This document shows positions 38,380-46,882 of a stretch of DNA of 64,000 bases, piece after piece (position 1 is the stretch's first letter; each line of letters opens with the position of its first letter). Both the position numbers and the translations under genes were made by a program. The stretch comes from Polystyrenella longa. Its GTDB lineage: Bacteria; Planctomycetota; Planctomycetia; Planctomycetales; Planctomycetaceae. The notes beneath the pieces were generated by a model that saw only the letters and a list, made by a program, of their open reading frames with translations, searched no databases and was not told the origin of the DNA. The stretch spans positions 4,921,001 to 4,985,000 of the forward strand of contig NZ_CP036281.1 in NCBI RefSeq assembly GCF_007750395.1, written 5' to 3'.

Positions 38380-38949
38380 ATGCCTCAAATTAACACCGGC
38401 GATTTTCGTAAGGGAACCAAAGTCATCCTGGATGGCGAACCTTACGACATGCTCGAATGCAACTTTGTGAAACCGGGTAAAGGGCAAGCGCTCTACAAAA
38501 CTCGTCTGAGAAATCTCCTCAAAGGAACGATGCTCGACCGCACTTACAAAAGTGGCGACAGCCTCGAAGGGGCTGATATCCGAAAGTCGGATGGACAGTA
38601 CTTGTATCGCGATGCGAACGGGTTCGTGTTCATGGATAATGAAACTTACGAACAATACACGATGAATGAAGCGGTTGCGGCTGATAAGGTAAAATACCTT
38701 CTGGAAGGCGCCACCCTCCAGATGCTGTACTGGAACGATCAACTGATCGACATGACACCTCCGCAGCACGTCACGCTTGAAATCACCTACACTGAACCGG
38801 CCGCGAAAGGGAATACCGCGACCAACGTTACTAAACCAGCCACCGTGGAAACGGGTGCTGAAATTCAGGTTCCCGCATTCATCGAGCAGGGGGATCGTGT
38901 TAAACTCGACGCCTCTACTGGAGAATACGTCGAACGCGTCCGTACCTAG
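38380..38949 (+). CDS. efp: Translation elongation factor P
   Basis: This 189-residue factor rescues ribosomes stalled at polyproline. The KOW-like domain I contains FVKPGKGQA, with lysine 34 at the tip loop position modified by beta-lysine in EF-Ps of the EpmAB type. Two OB folds follow (YMNEAVAAD-like segment, then VTLEITYTEPAAKGNTA). The C-terminus (IPAFIEQGD-like region, STGEYVERV) fits the family. The divergent epmB-like gene 240 bases away is a strong functional link. Confidence 0.97.
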   Translation: MPQINTGDFRKGTKVILDGEPYDMLECNFVKPGKGQALYKTRLRNLLKGTMLDRTYKSGDSLEGADIRKSDGQYLYRDANGFVFMDNETYEQYTMNEAVAADKVKYLLEGATLQMLYWNDQLIDMTPPQHVTLEITYTEPAAKGNTATNVTKPATVETGAEIQVPAFIEQGDRVKLDASTGEYVERVRT

Positions 38950-39064
38950 ACCAATTGGTTTAGTCTGGTCAACGAACGGTCCGACTCGATTTGGCCGGAA
39001 TGACCAGTCATCTGGTTCGCAAACCTGAATGGCCTGAAACTTCAAACGCGAAGGGATATAGCGA

Positions 39065-39325
39065 ATGAGTTCCATCCAACTAGGCGTCTATCTGATTGCG
39101 ACTTTCCTGGCGATCCGATCCCTCTCTTCTCTGATGACTCACCATCGTCAGCATTACCTGCTGGAGCGGGTACGAGATATCAAAGCCGAGATTGACGAAG
39201 ACGCACGGCAGACACGGACAATGCAGCTGGAAGAGCATGCCCGCGAGTTACACGAGGCACGTGCCTTACAGCTTGAGCAACAACAGCAGAAAAAAAATGA
39301 GAAAAAAGCGGGCTCAGCAGCCTGA
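39065..39325 (+). CDS. Small membrane-anchored coiled-coil protein
   Basis: The 86-residue product starts with one hydrophobic helix (IQLGVYLIATFLAIRSLSSL). A long charged helix rich in E, R, Q and K follows (about residues 30-80: YLLERVRDIKAEIDE, REARALQLEQQQQKK), probably a coiled coil. I recognise no family. It lies between efp and miaB on the same strand, 116 bases after efp, so it may be part of that transcription unit. A role cannot be given. Confidence 0.65.
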   Translation: MSSIQLGVYLIATFLAIRSLSSLMTHHRQHYLLERVRDIKAEIDEDARQTRTMQLEEHARELHEARALQLEQQQQKKNEKKAGSAA

Positions 39326-39445
39326 ACCCGCCAGCTGGCTTGATGCTCCTGATATGATAATCCAATTCGTCAGCTTGCCTGACCGTGGCTGCGTCGCGTA
39401 CTGACATTGGCTGCTCAAGAGACCTTTTTTCTGGTAATTGCTGCT

Positions 39446-40924
39446 ATGACCACCGAGTCCAAAATCACTCCCGTCGAACATAACCAGAAACTGTACATCG
39501 AGACAGTTGGCTGTCAGATGAATGTTCTTGACAGCGAACTGGTGGTCGGAGCATTACGCCAGGAAGGTTATGAGCTGACCAGCGACATGCTTCAGGCAGA
39601 CACCGTCCTGTTCAATACTTGCAGTGTTCGAGAACATGCTGAACACAAAATCTACAGCCAGCTCGGCCGTATGAAGTTCAGCAAACGGGAACGGCCCGAC
39701 CAGGTCATCGGCGTGATCGGTTGCATGGCCCAGAAAGATCAAGACCTGATTTTCCGTCGCGCTCCCCATGTCGATATCATTGTCGGCACCGGCCAATTGG
39801 GTGAAATTCCCAGGATGGTTCGCGAAGCCCGGAGTAATCGTGAAAAATCAATGGCTCTCAGCCTGGGACGCAAAGCAGGCTCCCGCGATTCGGTCAGTGC
39901 CAGTTTTGAAAGCTACGACCCACTTCGCGAACCTGAAATGCGTCCATCGCCTTACCAGGCGTATGTCCGCATCATGATTGGTTGCGATAAGTTCTGTACT
40001 TACTGCGTCGTCCCCTCCACACGTGGACCCGAGCAGAGCCGTGCCCCCAAAGACATTCTCAGCGAAACTCGCGTGCTTGCCGGCCAGGGAGTAAAAGAAA
40101 TCATCCTGCTCGGACAGACAGTCAACAGTTACAAACATACGGAAGACGGTCGATTACATCGTCTGTCGGACCTGCTGCATCAACTTCATGACGTCGACGG
40201 AATCGATCGCATCAAGTTCATCACCAGTTATCCCAAAGACATGGGGAACGACTTACTCGAAACGATACGGGACCTTCCTAAAGCGGCTCACTACCTCCAT
40301 GTTCCCATTCAATCAGGTTGTAACGACGTTCTCAAAATGATGAAACGAGGTTACACAGTCGAACAATACATGGAGATGATGGGTCGCATCCGCGAAATTC
40401 TCCCGGACTGTGCCGTCTCCAGCGACTTCATTGTTGGTCACCCGGGCGAAACGGAAGAGTCCTTCGAGAAAAGCATGGACATCATCCGCGAATGTCGATT
40501 CAAAAATAGCTTTATCTTCAAATACAGTCCACGACCCGGGACCAAAGCATTCGAGCTTTACGAAGACGAAATTCCAGACAAAGTCAAAAAACGCCGTAAC
40601 AATGAAATGCTGGCACTGCAGAACCAGATTAGTGAGGAAGACAACGCTGGCTTCATTGGAAAAGAAGTCGAAGTACTCGTGGAAGGTGCCAGTAAAACGG
40701 AAGTAAAAAAATCAGGGTCTAATTCGGAAGAGACCGACGGGACGATTCAGTTGATGGGACGAACTCGGTGCGATCGGATCGTCGCCTTCGATGGCAACCC
40801 TCGCTTAAAGGGAACGCTGACGAACATTTCCATCTTCGATTGCACTCCGACGACCTTACTCGGTTCGATCGTCACCCGGTCCTATCAGCACGGAACCGAA
40901 GGCATGTTGCCGATTCTGCAATAA
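39446..40924 (+). CDS. miaB: tRNA-2-methylthio-N6-dimethylallyladenosine synthase
   Basis: This radical SAM methylthiotransferase modifies i6A37 of tRNAs that read UNN codons. The N-terminal UPF0004 domain has the three auxiliary-cluster cysteines in ETVGCQMN, NTCSVRE and IGCMAQKD. The radical SAM cluster is CDKFCTYCVVPSTRG. The conserved LLGQTVNSY and HVPIQSGCNDVLKMMKRGYT stretches and a C-terminal TRAM domain complete the family pattern. The frame opens with TTG 39407, but ATG 39446 (MTTESK) gives a normal start. The TRAM domain has an inserted run with SKTEVKKSGSNSEET. Confidence 0.96.
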   Translation: MTTESKITPVEHNQKLYIETVGCQMNVLDSELVVGALRQEGYELTSDMLQADTVLFNTCSVREHAEHKIYSQLGRMKFSKRERPDQVIGVIGCMAQKDQDLIFRRAPHVDIIVGTGQLGEIPRMVREARSNREKSMALSLGRKAGSRDSVSASFESYDPLREPEMRPSPYQAYVRIMIGCDKFCTYCVVPSTRGPEQSRAPKDILSETRVLAGQGVKEIILLGQTVNSYKHTEDGRLHRLSDLLHQLHDVDGIDRIKFITSYPKDMGNDLLETIRDLPKAAHYLHVPIQSGCNDVLKMMKRGYTVEQYMEMMGRIREILPDCAVSSDFIVGHPGETEESFEKSMDIIRECRFKNSFIFKYSPRPGTKAFELYEDEIPDKVKKRRNNEMLALQNQISEEDNAGFIGKEVEVLVEGASKTEVKKSGSNSEETDGTIQLMGRTRCDRIVAFDGNPRLKGTLTNISIFDCTPTTLLGSIVTRSYQHGTEGMLPILQ

Positions 40925-40930
40925 TACCCG

Positions 40931-41833
40931 CTACGATTTTTTGAGAATCGACTGCAGAGCATCTTCCAGACTTAGTAGCTCAAATAGAAAACCCTCCTGC
41001 TCCAACTTCGCTGGAATGACATTGGCACTGGCCAGTAGTAAGTCGTCCGCCATTTCTCCAAGCGCCGTTCGCACCGCAAATGCGGGAACAGGCAGGCAGG
41101 TTGGCCGCTTCAGCACTTTTCCGAGTGTCTTGGTGAATTCGTAGTTCGTAACCGGGCAGGGGGCCGTACCGTTCACGGGTCCGGAGATTTTGGGATGCGT
41201 CATGGCGAAGTGAATGATTCGCACGAGATCCTCAAGAGCCACCCAACTCCAGTACTGTTTTCCCGATCCCACTTTACCACCAAGCCCCAGCTTGAATGGT
41301 AACAACATCTTCTGGAGCGCTCCTCCTTCTTTCGAGAGAACAATCCCTGTTCTGATAATGGCGACGCGGATTCCTGCGTCACTTGCGGGAGTCGTCGCTC
41401 CTTCCCACAGCTTGCATGTGTCTGGTAAAAAGCCCGTACCTGGAGCGCTCTCTTCGGTCAGTTGTGATTCCCCCCGGTCACCGTAGTATCCAATGGCGGA
41501 TGAGCTTATGAGAACCTCGGGGGGATTCTCCAGCCCGGCAATCGTTTCGGCGAGAAGTCGCGTCCCTTTCTCCCGGCTTTCGACAATCTTGCGTTTGAGT
41601 TCTGGAGTCCAGCGGCCGGAAGCGATATTCTCGCCCGCCAGATGAACGACAGCATCGATCCCTTCCAGCTTATTTTTTTCGATCTCCCCCTCCTGCGGAG
41701 ACCAGAAGACAGCCTCCATCCCTTTTCCCTCTTTCGAGCGGGTCACGGGGAAAACTTGATCGCCCCGTGCTTCCAGAAATTGAGTCAAGGCTCTACCGAC
41801 CAGACCAGTCGCCCCAGTGATGGCCACTTTCAT
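40931..41833 (-). CDS. TIGR01777-family NAD-dependent epimerase
   Basis: This 300-residue extended short-chain dehydrogenase is related to the E. coli YfcH/sulA-like family. It has the NAD(P)-binding motif ITGATGLVGRALTQFL, then AVVHLAGENIASGRWT, the LISSSAIGYYG motif with its tyrosine, and the C-terminal DUF1731 region (LPVPAFAVRTALGEMADDLL). The substrate is unknown. It converges on miaB with 6 bases between the stop codons. The start ATG at 41833 begins the Rossmann fold immediately. Confidence 0.93.
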   Translation of the reverse strand: MKVAITGATGLVGRALTQFLEARGDQVFPVTRSKEGKGMEAVFWSPQEGEIEKNKLEGIDAVVHLAGENIASGRWTPELKRKIVESREKGTRLLAETIAGLENPPEVLISSSAIGYYGDRGESQLTEESAPGTGFLPDTCKLWEGATTPASDAGIRVAIIRTGIVLSKEGGALQKMLLPFKLGLGGKVGSGKQYWSWVALEDLVRIIHFAMTHPKISGPVNGTAPCPVTNYEFTKTLGKVLKRPTCLPVPAFAVRTALGEMADDLLLASANVIPAKLEQEGFLFELLSLEDALQSILKKS

Positions 41834-42199
41834 ATTTCATTTCCTCAGAGGGAATATTTTGAATGAGATTGTAACGGAGGGAACCGGAAATCGTTGCAAT
41901 TCAAAAACAAGAAAAGTGATCGCCTTCTTGAAATTCGAAGTCGCCGCATTGATTTGGAAGGGAAAGCGAAGGAAAGACGGTTACTCCTTTCCCGATTTAT
42001 CTTAGCATTATAAGATCAGGGAACGAACGGCAACTCTGGGCATCCACTATGTTTTAGATCTTGTCTAAGAATAAGAATGGCGTTTAGCGGTCGCAATTAT
42101 CTTGAAAACGTAGTTTTGTGTCACCTGAATTCACCACGATAAATGTGATCCGCTCTCGATAAATAAGGTTGATATCAGGAATAATACCTGTGAGAAGTT
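41834..42199. other. Intergenic region upstream of cobA-hemD
   Basis: This gap separates two divergent genes and should hold both promoters. I looked for a cobalamin riboswitch B12 box and found none. No repeat or RNA is evident. Confidence 0.5.
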
Positions 42200-43771
42200 A
42201 TGAGTAAACCAGGTTTTGTCTATTTAGTAGGCGCAGGCCCCGGGGATCCGGGATTAATCACCGTCAAGGGGCTCGATTGTCTCCAGCGCGCCGATTCGAT
42301 TTTGTACGACGGACTCGTCAATCCGTTGCTACTTCGCCACACATCGGCTCACGCCGAACGAACCTGTCGGTCGATGGGATCCCACGGAAAATGGTTGAAC
42401 CAATCCGAGATCAACGAGCACCTCATCACTGAAGCACGCGCCGGTAAAACAGTTGTCCGCTTAAAGGGAGGCGACCCTTACATTTTCGGACGCGGTAGTG
42501 AAGAAGCGGCCGCGTTGGAAGAGGCGGGCATTGCCTATGAAGTCGTTCCCGGTATCACTGCCGCCACCGCCGCTGCTGTTTACGCAGGTCTCTCGTTGAC
42601 CCATCGTGACTTCGCCTCTGCTGTGGCGTATGTCACTGGCCATGAAGATCCGGCAAAAGAAGACTCCACGCTCGACTACGAAAGCCTGGCTCATTTTTCG
42701 GGTACTCTTGTTTTTTATATGGGCCTGCATCGACTGCCACTCATCGCGGAAAAACTGATCGCCGCAGGCAAACCGGCGAACACGCCCGCCTGCGTTGTAC
42801 GCCGCGCTACCTGGACCGATCAACGGGCGCTCTCTTCTACTCTTGCGGAACTCCCCACCGCAGTGAAAGAAGCGGGGTTCAAAGCACCTTCGTTAATCAT
42901 CGTCGGAGACTGCGTGCAGCAGCGAGAACAAATTGACTGGTTCTGTCGCCGGCCATTACTTGGCAAACGGATTGGAATTACTCGACCGGAAGTGATCCGT
43001 GCTTCCTCAGAAAAAGAAAACGAACCAGACAACGTCGACAGAGTCATCCATCAATGTTGGGAGCTTGGCGCCGAACCGGTGTTAATCCCCACGATGCAGA
43101 TTCGCCCCGTGGCAGATGCGACCCTAGTGGTGGAAACGATGCAACGAATTGATCAGTACGACTGGCTGATCTTCACCAGCGAAAATGGTGTTCAGTTCTT
43201 TCATGACTTCCTCTGGGCCGCAGGGAAAGACGCGCGGGCCTTTAGTTCCTGCAAACTGGCTGCAATTGGTTCCTCCACGGCCGCGGCGTTGGAACGGTAT
43301 CACTTGCGTGCCGATTTAGTTCCGGAGGAGTTTCGAGCCGAAGGACTGGCCGCAGCATTAAAGCCACATGTCGACGGGAAACGACTCCTGTGGGTACGTG
43401 CTAATCGAGGTCGGGATATCCTACCGGAGGAATTGAGGCCCCACTGCGATTCCTTCGAAGAACTCGTTGTCTACGAACACACTGACATCGAGAATTGGTC
43501 ACCGGAAACAGTCCAGCAAATACAACAGGGAGGACTCGACTGGATCGGTGTTAGCAGTCCCGCGATTGCCCGGCGACTTAAGTATCTTCAAGAGACTCAT
43601 CTCGAACTGTCGGACGCACTGGAGAAGACTCGCTACGCCGCTCTCAGCCCGGTCACATCGCAGGCGGCAGACGAAATCGGATTACCGATCTCCGCCACTG
43701 CCGAAGTATTTACCTGGAACGATTTGCTTAACACGATCAGCCAGAACGACTTGAAAAAAACTGTCCAGTAA
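42200..43771 (+). CDS. Uroporphyrinogen-III C-methyltransferase fused to uroporphyrinogen-III synthase
   Basis: This 523-residue bifunctional tetrapyrrole enzyme has an N-terminal SUMT (CobA) domain (about 1-250) with LVGAGPGDPGLITVKG, VVRLKGGDPYIFGRGSEE and EVVPGITAA, using SAM to make precorrin-2. A HemD domain follows (about 255-515), with the weakly conserved pattern WLIFTSENGVQFF, AIGSSTAAAL and LLWVRANRGRDILPEEL. HemD closes the ring to uroporphyrinogen III, feeding both haem and sirohaem/cobalamin. CobA-HemD fusions are known in several phyla. The next gene starts about 190 bases downstream. Confidence 0.95.
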   Translation: MSKPGFVYLVGAGPGDPGLITVKGLDCLQRADSILYDGLVNPLLLRHTSAHAERTCRSMGSHGKWLNQSEINEHLITEARAGKTVVRLKGGDPYIFGRGSEEAAALEEAGIAYEVVPGITAATAAAVYAGLSLTHRDFASAVAYVTGHEDPAKEDSTLDYESLAHFSGTLVFYMGLHRLPLIAEKLIAAGKPANTPACVVRRATWTDQRALSSTLAELPTAVKEAGFKAPSLIIVGDCVQQREQIDWFCRRPLLGKRIGITRPEVIRASSEKENEPDNVDRVIHQCWELGAEPVLIPTMQIRPVADATLVVETMQRIDQYDWLIFTSENGVQFFHDFLWAAGKDARAFSSCKLAAIGSSTAAALERYHLRADLVPEEFRAEGLAAALKPHVDGKRLLWVRANRGRDILPEELRPHCDSFEELVVYEHTDIENWSPETVQQIQQGGLDWIGVSSPAIARRLKYLQETHLELSDALEKTRYAALSPVTSQAADEIGLPISATAEVFTWNDLLNTISQNDLKKTVQ

Positions 43772-43964
43772 TTTCCACGTGTCCCAAGATCAGGAAATCA
43801 ACAGCTTGTCGCGTCCCGGTGTATCACCTAGACTAAATAGATTGCCCGAACGACCTGTTCACGGGTCGCGCGTGGTGATTTCCGAATTAGCCTCGAAATC
43901 GACCAGCCCCGCTTCCTCAGCAATTGATCCCGATACTTCCAACCGAACCAAGGAGCATGTCCAG

Positions 43965-45326
43965 ATGCGGACCGCCTGTGCCACAATTCGCTTCGATAAG
44001 AAACGGATTCTTCATTCCTGTGCTCTGTTCATGTTGTTTGTCATTATCTTAATTGCAAGTTCAGCATTTCTGCTGGCCGATGACGAAACCGAGAAATCAG
44101 ACGAAGAACGTTACTACGAATTAATGTCTCTCTTCGTGGATACCTTCGAAAAGATCGAGAAAAACTACGTCGATGAAATCGACCGGCGCGAAATGGTCGA
44201 GGCCGCCGTTCGAGGAATGTTGCGAGAACTCGACCCGTACAGCAACTACATCAGCCGCAACGATATTCAACGCTTCAATCAGACTGTCGATCAAGAATTC
44301 GGTGGAATTGGAATCCAGGTGTTTGTCGATCCCGATACAACCCGGCTGACTGTCATGACGCCTATTCCGGGAACACCTGCTTACGCTGCCGGTGTCAAGG
44401 CGGGTGATACCATTCTGGAGATCGAAGGAAAATCGACAGATGGCTTTCAGGTATCAGACGCCGTTGAACTGTTAAAAGGGAAACGGGGTGAGAAAGTCAA
44501 ACTTAAAATTCTGCACAATAACGAAGCCGATCCAATTGACCTTGAGATCGAACGGGATGTCATCAAACTCTCCACCGTTCTGGGAATGAAATACAACGAT
44601 GACGCAACGTGGAATTTTTGGCTGAATGATGAAGAAAAGATCGCCTACATCCGTCTCACCCATTTCAGCCGGCGGAGTTCCGAAGAACTTCAAACTGTTC
44701 TCGACGAACTCGTGCTGAAAGGAATGCGAGGTTTGATCCTTGACCTTCGTTCCAACCCGGGCGGATTGCTGTCGCAAGCGACAGACATTTCAGACATGTT
44801 CATCGAGAGTGGTCGCATCGTCAGCACTAAAGGTCGTAACACGCCCGAACGCGTCTGGGATGCCCGGTCCGAAGGAACGTACAAAGGCTTTCCAATGGCA
44901 GTTCTCGTTAATCGATTCAGTGCATCAGCAAGTGAAATCGTTGCCGCCTGCCTGCAGGACCATGACCGGGCCGTCGTCATTGGAGAACGGACTTGGGGCA
45001 AAGGCTCTGTTCAGAACGTCTTCGATCTGGAGGCGGGTAACAGTGCCTTGAAACTGACCACTGCCAGTTATCACCGCCCCAGCGGTAAAAACATCCACCG
45101 CTCCCGGAACGCCAAAACTACGGATGACTGGGGAGTGATGCCGAACGAAGAGTACACGATTGATTTTTCGAATGACGAATTGCGAGCCTACCTCGAATTC
45201 CGCCGTAAATTGGACGTCATCGGTGCAGTCGAAGAAGAGGATCCGTTCGATGACACTCAGCTCAACAAAGCAATGGAATATGTCGAATCGAAACTGAAAC
45301 CGGAAAAAGAAAAAGAAACAGAGTAA
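43965..45326 (+). CDS. S41-family C-terminal processing peptidase
   Basis: This periplasmic serine protease of the CtpA type has an N-terminal membrane anchor or signal (SCALFMLFVIILIASSAFLL), a PDZ domain (FGGIGIQVFVDPDTTRLTVM, AYAAGVKAGDTILEIEGK) and the S41 core. The core has LILDLRSNPGG, the catalytic serine in RFSASASEIVAA and the lysine in ERTWGKGSVQ. It clips tails from envelope or tail-tagged proteins. The frame opens at GTG 43779, but ATG 43965 has AGGAG at 43951-43955 with 9-base spacing and begins just before the anchor. The C-terminus is acidic (EKEKETE). It follows cobA-hemD on the same strand. Confidence 0.94.
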   Translation: MRTACATIRFDKKRILHSCALFMLFVIILIASSAFLLADDETEKSDEERYYELMSLFVDTFEKIEKNYVDEIDRREMVEAAVRGMLRELDPYSNYISRNDIQRFNQTVDQEFGGIGIQVFVDPDTTRLTVMTPIPGTPAYAAGVKAGDTILEIEGKSTDGFQVSDAVELLKGKRGEKVKLKILHNNEADPIDLEIERDVIKLSTVLGMKYNDDATWNFWLNDEEKIAYIRLTHFSRRSSEELQTVLDELVLKGMRGLILDLRSNPGGLLSQATDISDMFIESGRIVSTKGRNTPERVWDARSEGTYKGFPMAVLVNRFSASASEIVAACLQDHDRAVVIGERTWGKGSVQNVFDLEAGNSALKLTTASYHRPSGKNIHRSRNAKTTDDWGVMPNEEYTIDFSNDELRAYLEFRRKLDVIGAVEEEDPFDDTQLNKAMEYVESKLKPEKEKETE

Positions 45327-45419
45327 GATTCCCAGAACGGCATCTGGATCACTTCTGCAGTAAGTGACCCATAGCTATCCGGTACATTCAGATCGATTTG
45401 AGGAGAAGAGGTATTCCCC

Positions 45420-46478
45420 ATGAGTGCAGCCACGGGCGAGAACAGGAGCGATGCCCGATTAATGTTGGCTCTGGAATCGTCATGCGATGAAACGGCCTCC
45501 GCGATCATCGAACGAGACTTAACAGTTCGATCGAACGTTGTCGCCTCGCAGGCGGAACTACACGAAAAGTATGGCGGAGTTGTCCCGGAGATTGCCTCTC
45601 GTGCCCATGTGACGAATCTGTTGCCCGTGGTGCAAGAAGCGGTCACGCAGGCGGGCATCACCCTGAAAGACATCGACCTGATCGCCGTCGTCACCCGCCC
45701 TGGACTCGTAGGCTCCTTGTTAGTGGGACTGACGGCCGCCAAGACGTTTGCCGCCACATTGAACGTACCCCTGATCGCCGTCGATCATGTACAGGCCCAT
45801 CTCTATGCCTGCCGAATCGCCGCGAAACGCGACCTCTTTCCCGCGATTGGTCTCGTCGTGAGTGGAGGTCACACCAATCTGTATCTCTGCAAAAGCGCCA
45901 CGGAATACGAACTGATCGGTTCTACCATCGACGACGCGGCTGGAGAAGCCTTCGACAAAGTCGCCAAGATTTTGAAACTCCCGTATCCCGGGGGGCCTCA
46001 CATCGAACGAGTCGCTGCCGATGGAAACCCGAGTGCGTTTAAATTCGTGCGCACATTCATAAAAGAAGACCGCCTTGATTTCAGTTTCAGCGGCTTGAAG
46101 ACAGCTGTGCTCTATCAAGCTGAAGGCACACCAGGAGCAGTCAAACAACCTCCACCCCTCGACGAGCAACGAATCAACGATCTGGCAGCCAGTTTTCAAG
46201 AAGCAGTCGTCGATGTCCTTGTCGGAAAATGCAAACAGGCACTGGAACAGTACCAGCTGCAAACTCTGCTTATCGGCGGTGGAGTCGCTGCGAACGGTCG
46301 GTTCCGCTCGGCCTTGGAAGAAGCAGCGCAGGAAAACAACTTCGATCTCCATATTTCCCCCCGTGAATTCTGTACAGATAACGCCGGCATGGCGGCAATT
46401 GCCTGGGAGCATTACGAACGTGGTGAGCTAGCCGATTTGAAGATTGATGTCACACCGGGGCTGGTTCGAAAAAGCTAG
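45420..46478 (+). CDS. tsaD: tRNA N6-adenosine threonylcarbamoyltransferase
   Basis: This 352-residue ASKHA-fold protein transfers the threonylcarbamoyl group to A37 of ANN-decoding tRNAs with TsaB, TsaE and TsaC, which are not in the window. Motifs are [26 protein letters not shown], the metal-binding [36 protein letters not shown] and [11 protein letters not shown], then [11 protein letters not shown] and the C-terminal [12 protein letters not shown]. The start ATG 45420 lies about 90 bases after the peptidase gene. Its stop codon is the first base triplet of dispersed repeat copy B. Confidence 0.97.
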   Translation: MSAATGENRSDARLMLALESSCDETASAIIERDLTVRSNVVASQAELHEKYGGVVPEIASRAHVTNLLPVVQEAVTQAGITLKDIDLIAVVTRPGLVGSLLVGLTAAKTFAATLNVPLIAVDHVQAHLYACRIAAKRDLFPAIGLVVSGGHTNLYLCKSATEYELIGSTIDDAAGEAFDKVAKILKLPYPGGPHIERVAADGNPSAFKFVRTFIKEDRLDFSFSGLKTAVLYQAEGTPGAVKQPPPLDEQRINDLAASFQEAVVDVLVGKCKQALEQYQLQTLLIGGGVAANGRFRSALEEAAQENNFDLHISPREFCTDNAGMAAIAWEHYERGELADLKIDVTPGLVRKS

Positions 46479-46581
46479 ATCCTGTCCAGGATAAGTGTGC
46501 CGGCTATCGGTCCCTATAAGCCCTTAAAAACAGCAGGCTACGCCGCCAGAACACGCCACGGTTATCTGGGATGCGCTCTAG
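46476..46581 (+). repeat. Dispersed ~106-bp repeat, copy B, starting at the tsaD stop codon
   Basis: This is the second copy of the repeat described at 27789-27894: TAGATCCTGTCCAGG, then AAGTGTGCCGGC, GCCACGG and ATCTGGGATGC, aligned without gaps. The internal inverted sequence is kept in part (CCAGGATAA...TTATCTGG). The closing palindrome of copy A has decayed here. Confidence 0.8.
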
Positions 46582-46882
46582 AGCCAGTGACCCTTTAATC
46601 GATGGGATTCAAATCCTGTTTGAATGTATTAAAGCTTGTTTTCGCCATGACCTTCCGGAAGCAGCCTTAAATCGAACTCGCTTTCGAATTCACTCCCACT
46701 TCCTTTCAGGAAGACCGTAGAATACGGTATCGTAAACGCCAGGAAACGACGCTGACTTTGCAGTCCTACTTTTCCAAGGTTGGATTTGCTACCAAGTCAC
46801 ATATTTAGTATTATTAAATAAATACTCGCTGATATAATCATTCCCTCGCCGCCCCCTTTTCTGTTGAACCGAAGGCCGTCTG
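46582..46882. other. Intergenic remainder upstream of PSCyt pair 3
   Basis: This 301-base stretch follows repeat copy B. It contains no open frame or hairpin I can support; an AT-rich stretch at 46798-46835 may be part of the promoter of the PSCyt gene. Confidence 0.4.

Noticed and set aside
41834-42199. Possible cobalamin riboswitch before cobA-hemD
   Set aside because: I found no B12 box or matching stem pattern in the leader.
45720-46412. 230-codon minus-strand frame opposite tsaD
   Set aside because: Shadow of a highly conserved gene; no domain or start signal.
46590-46625. GATTCAAATCC, resembling a tRNA T-loop, after repeat copy B
   Set aside because: The flanking bases do not form a T-stem, and no acceptor, D or anticodon arm fits around it.
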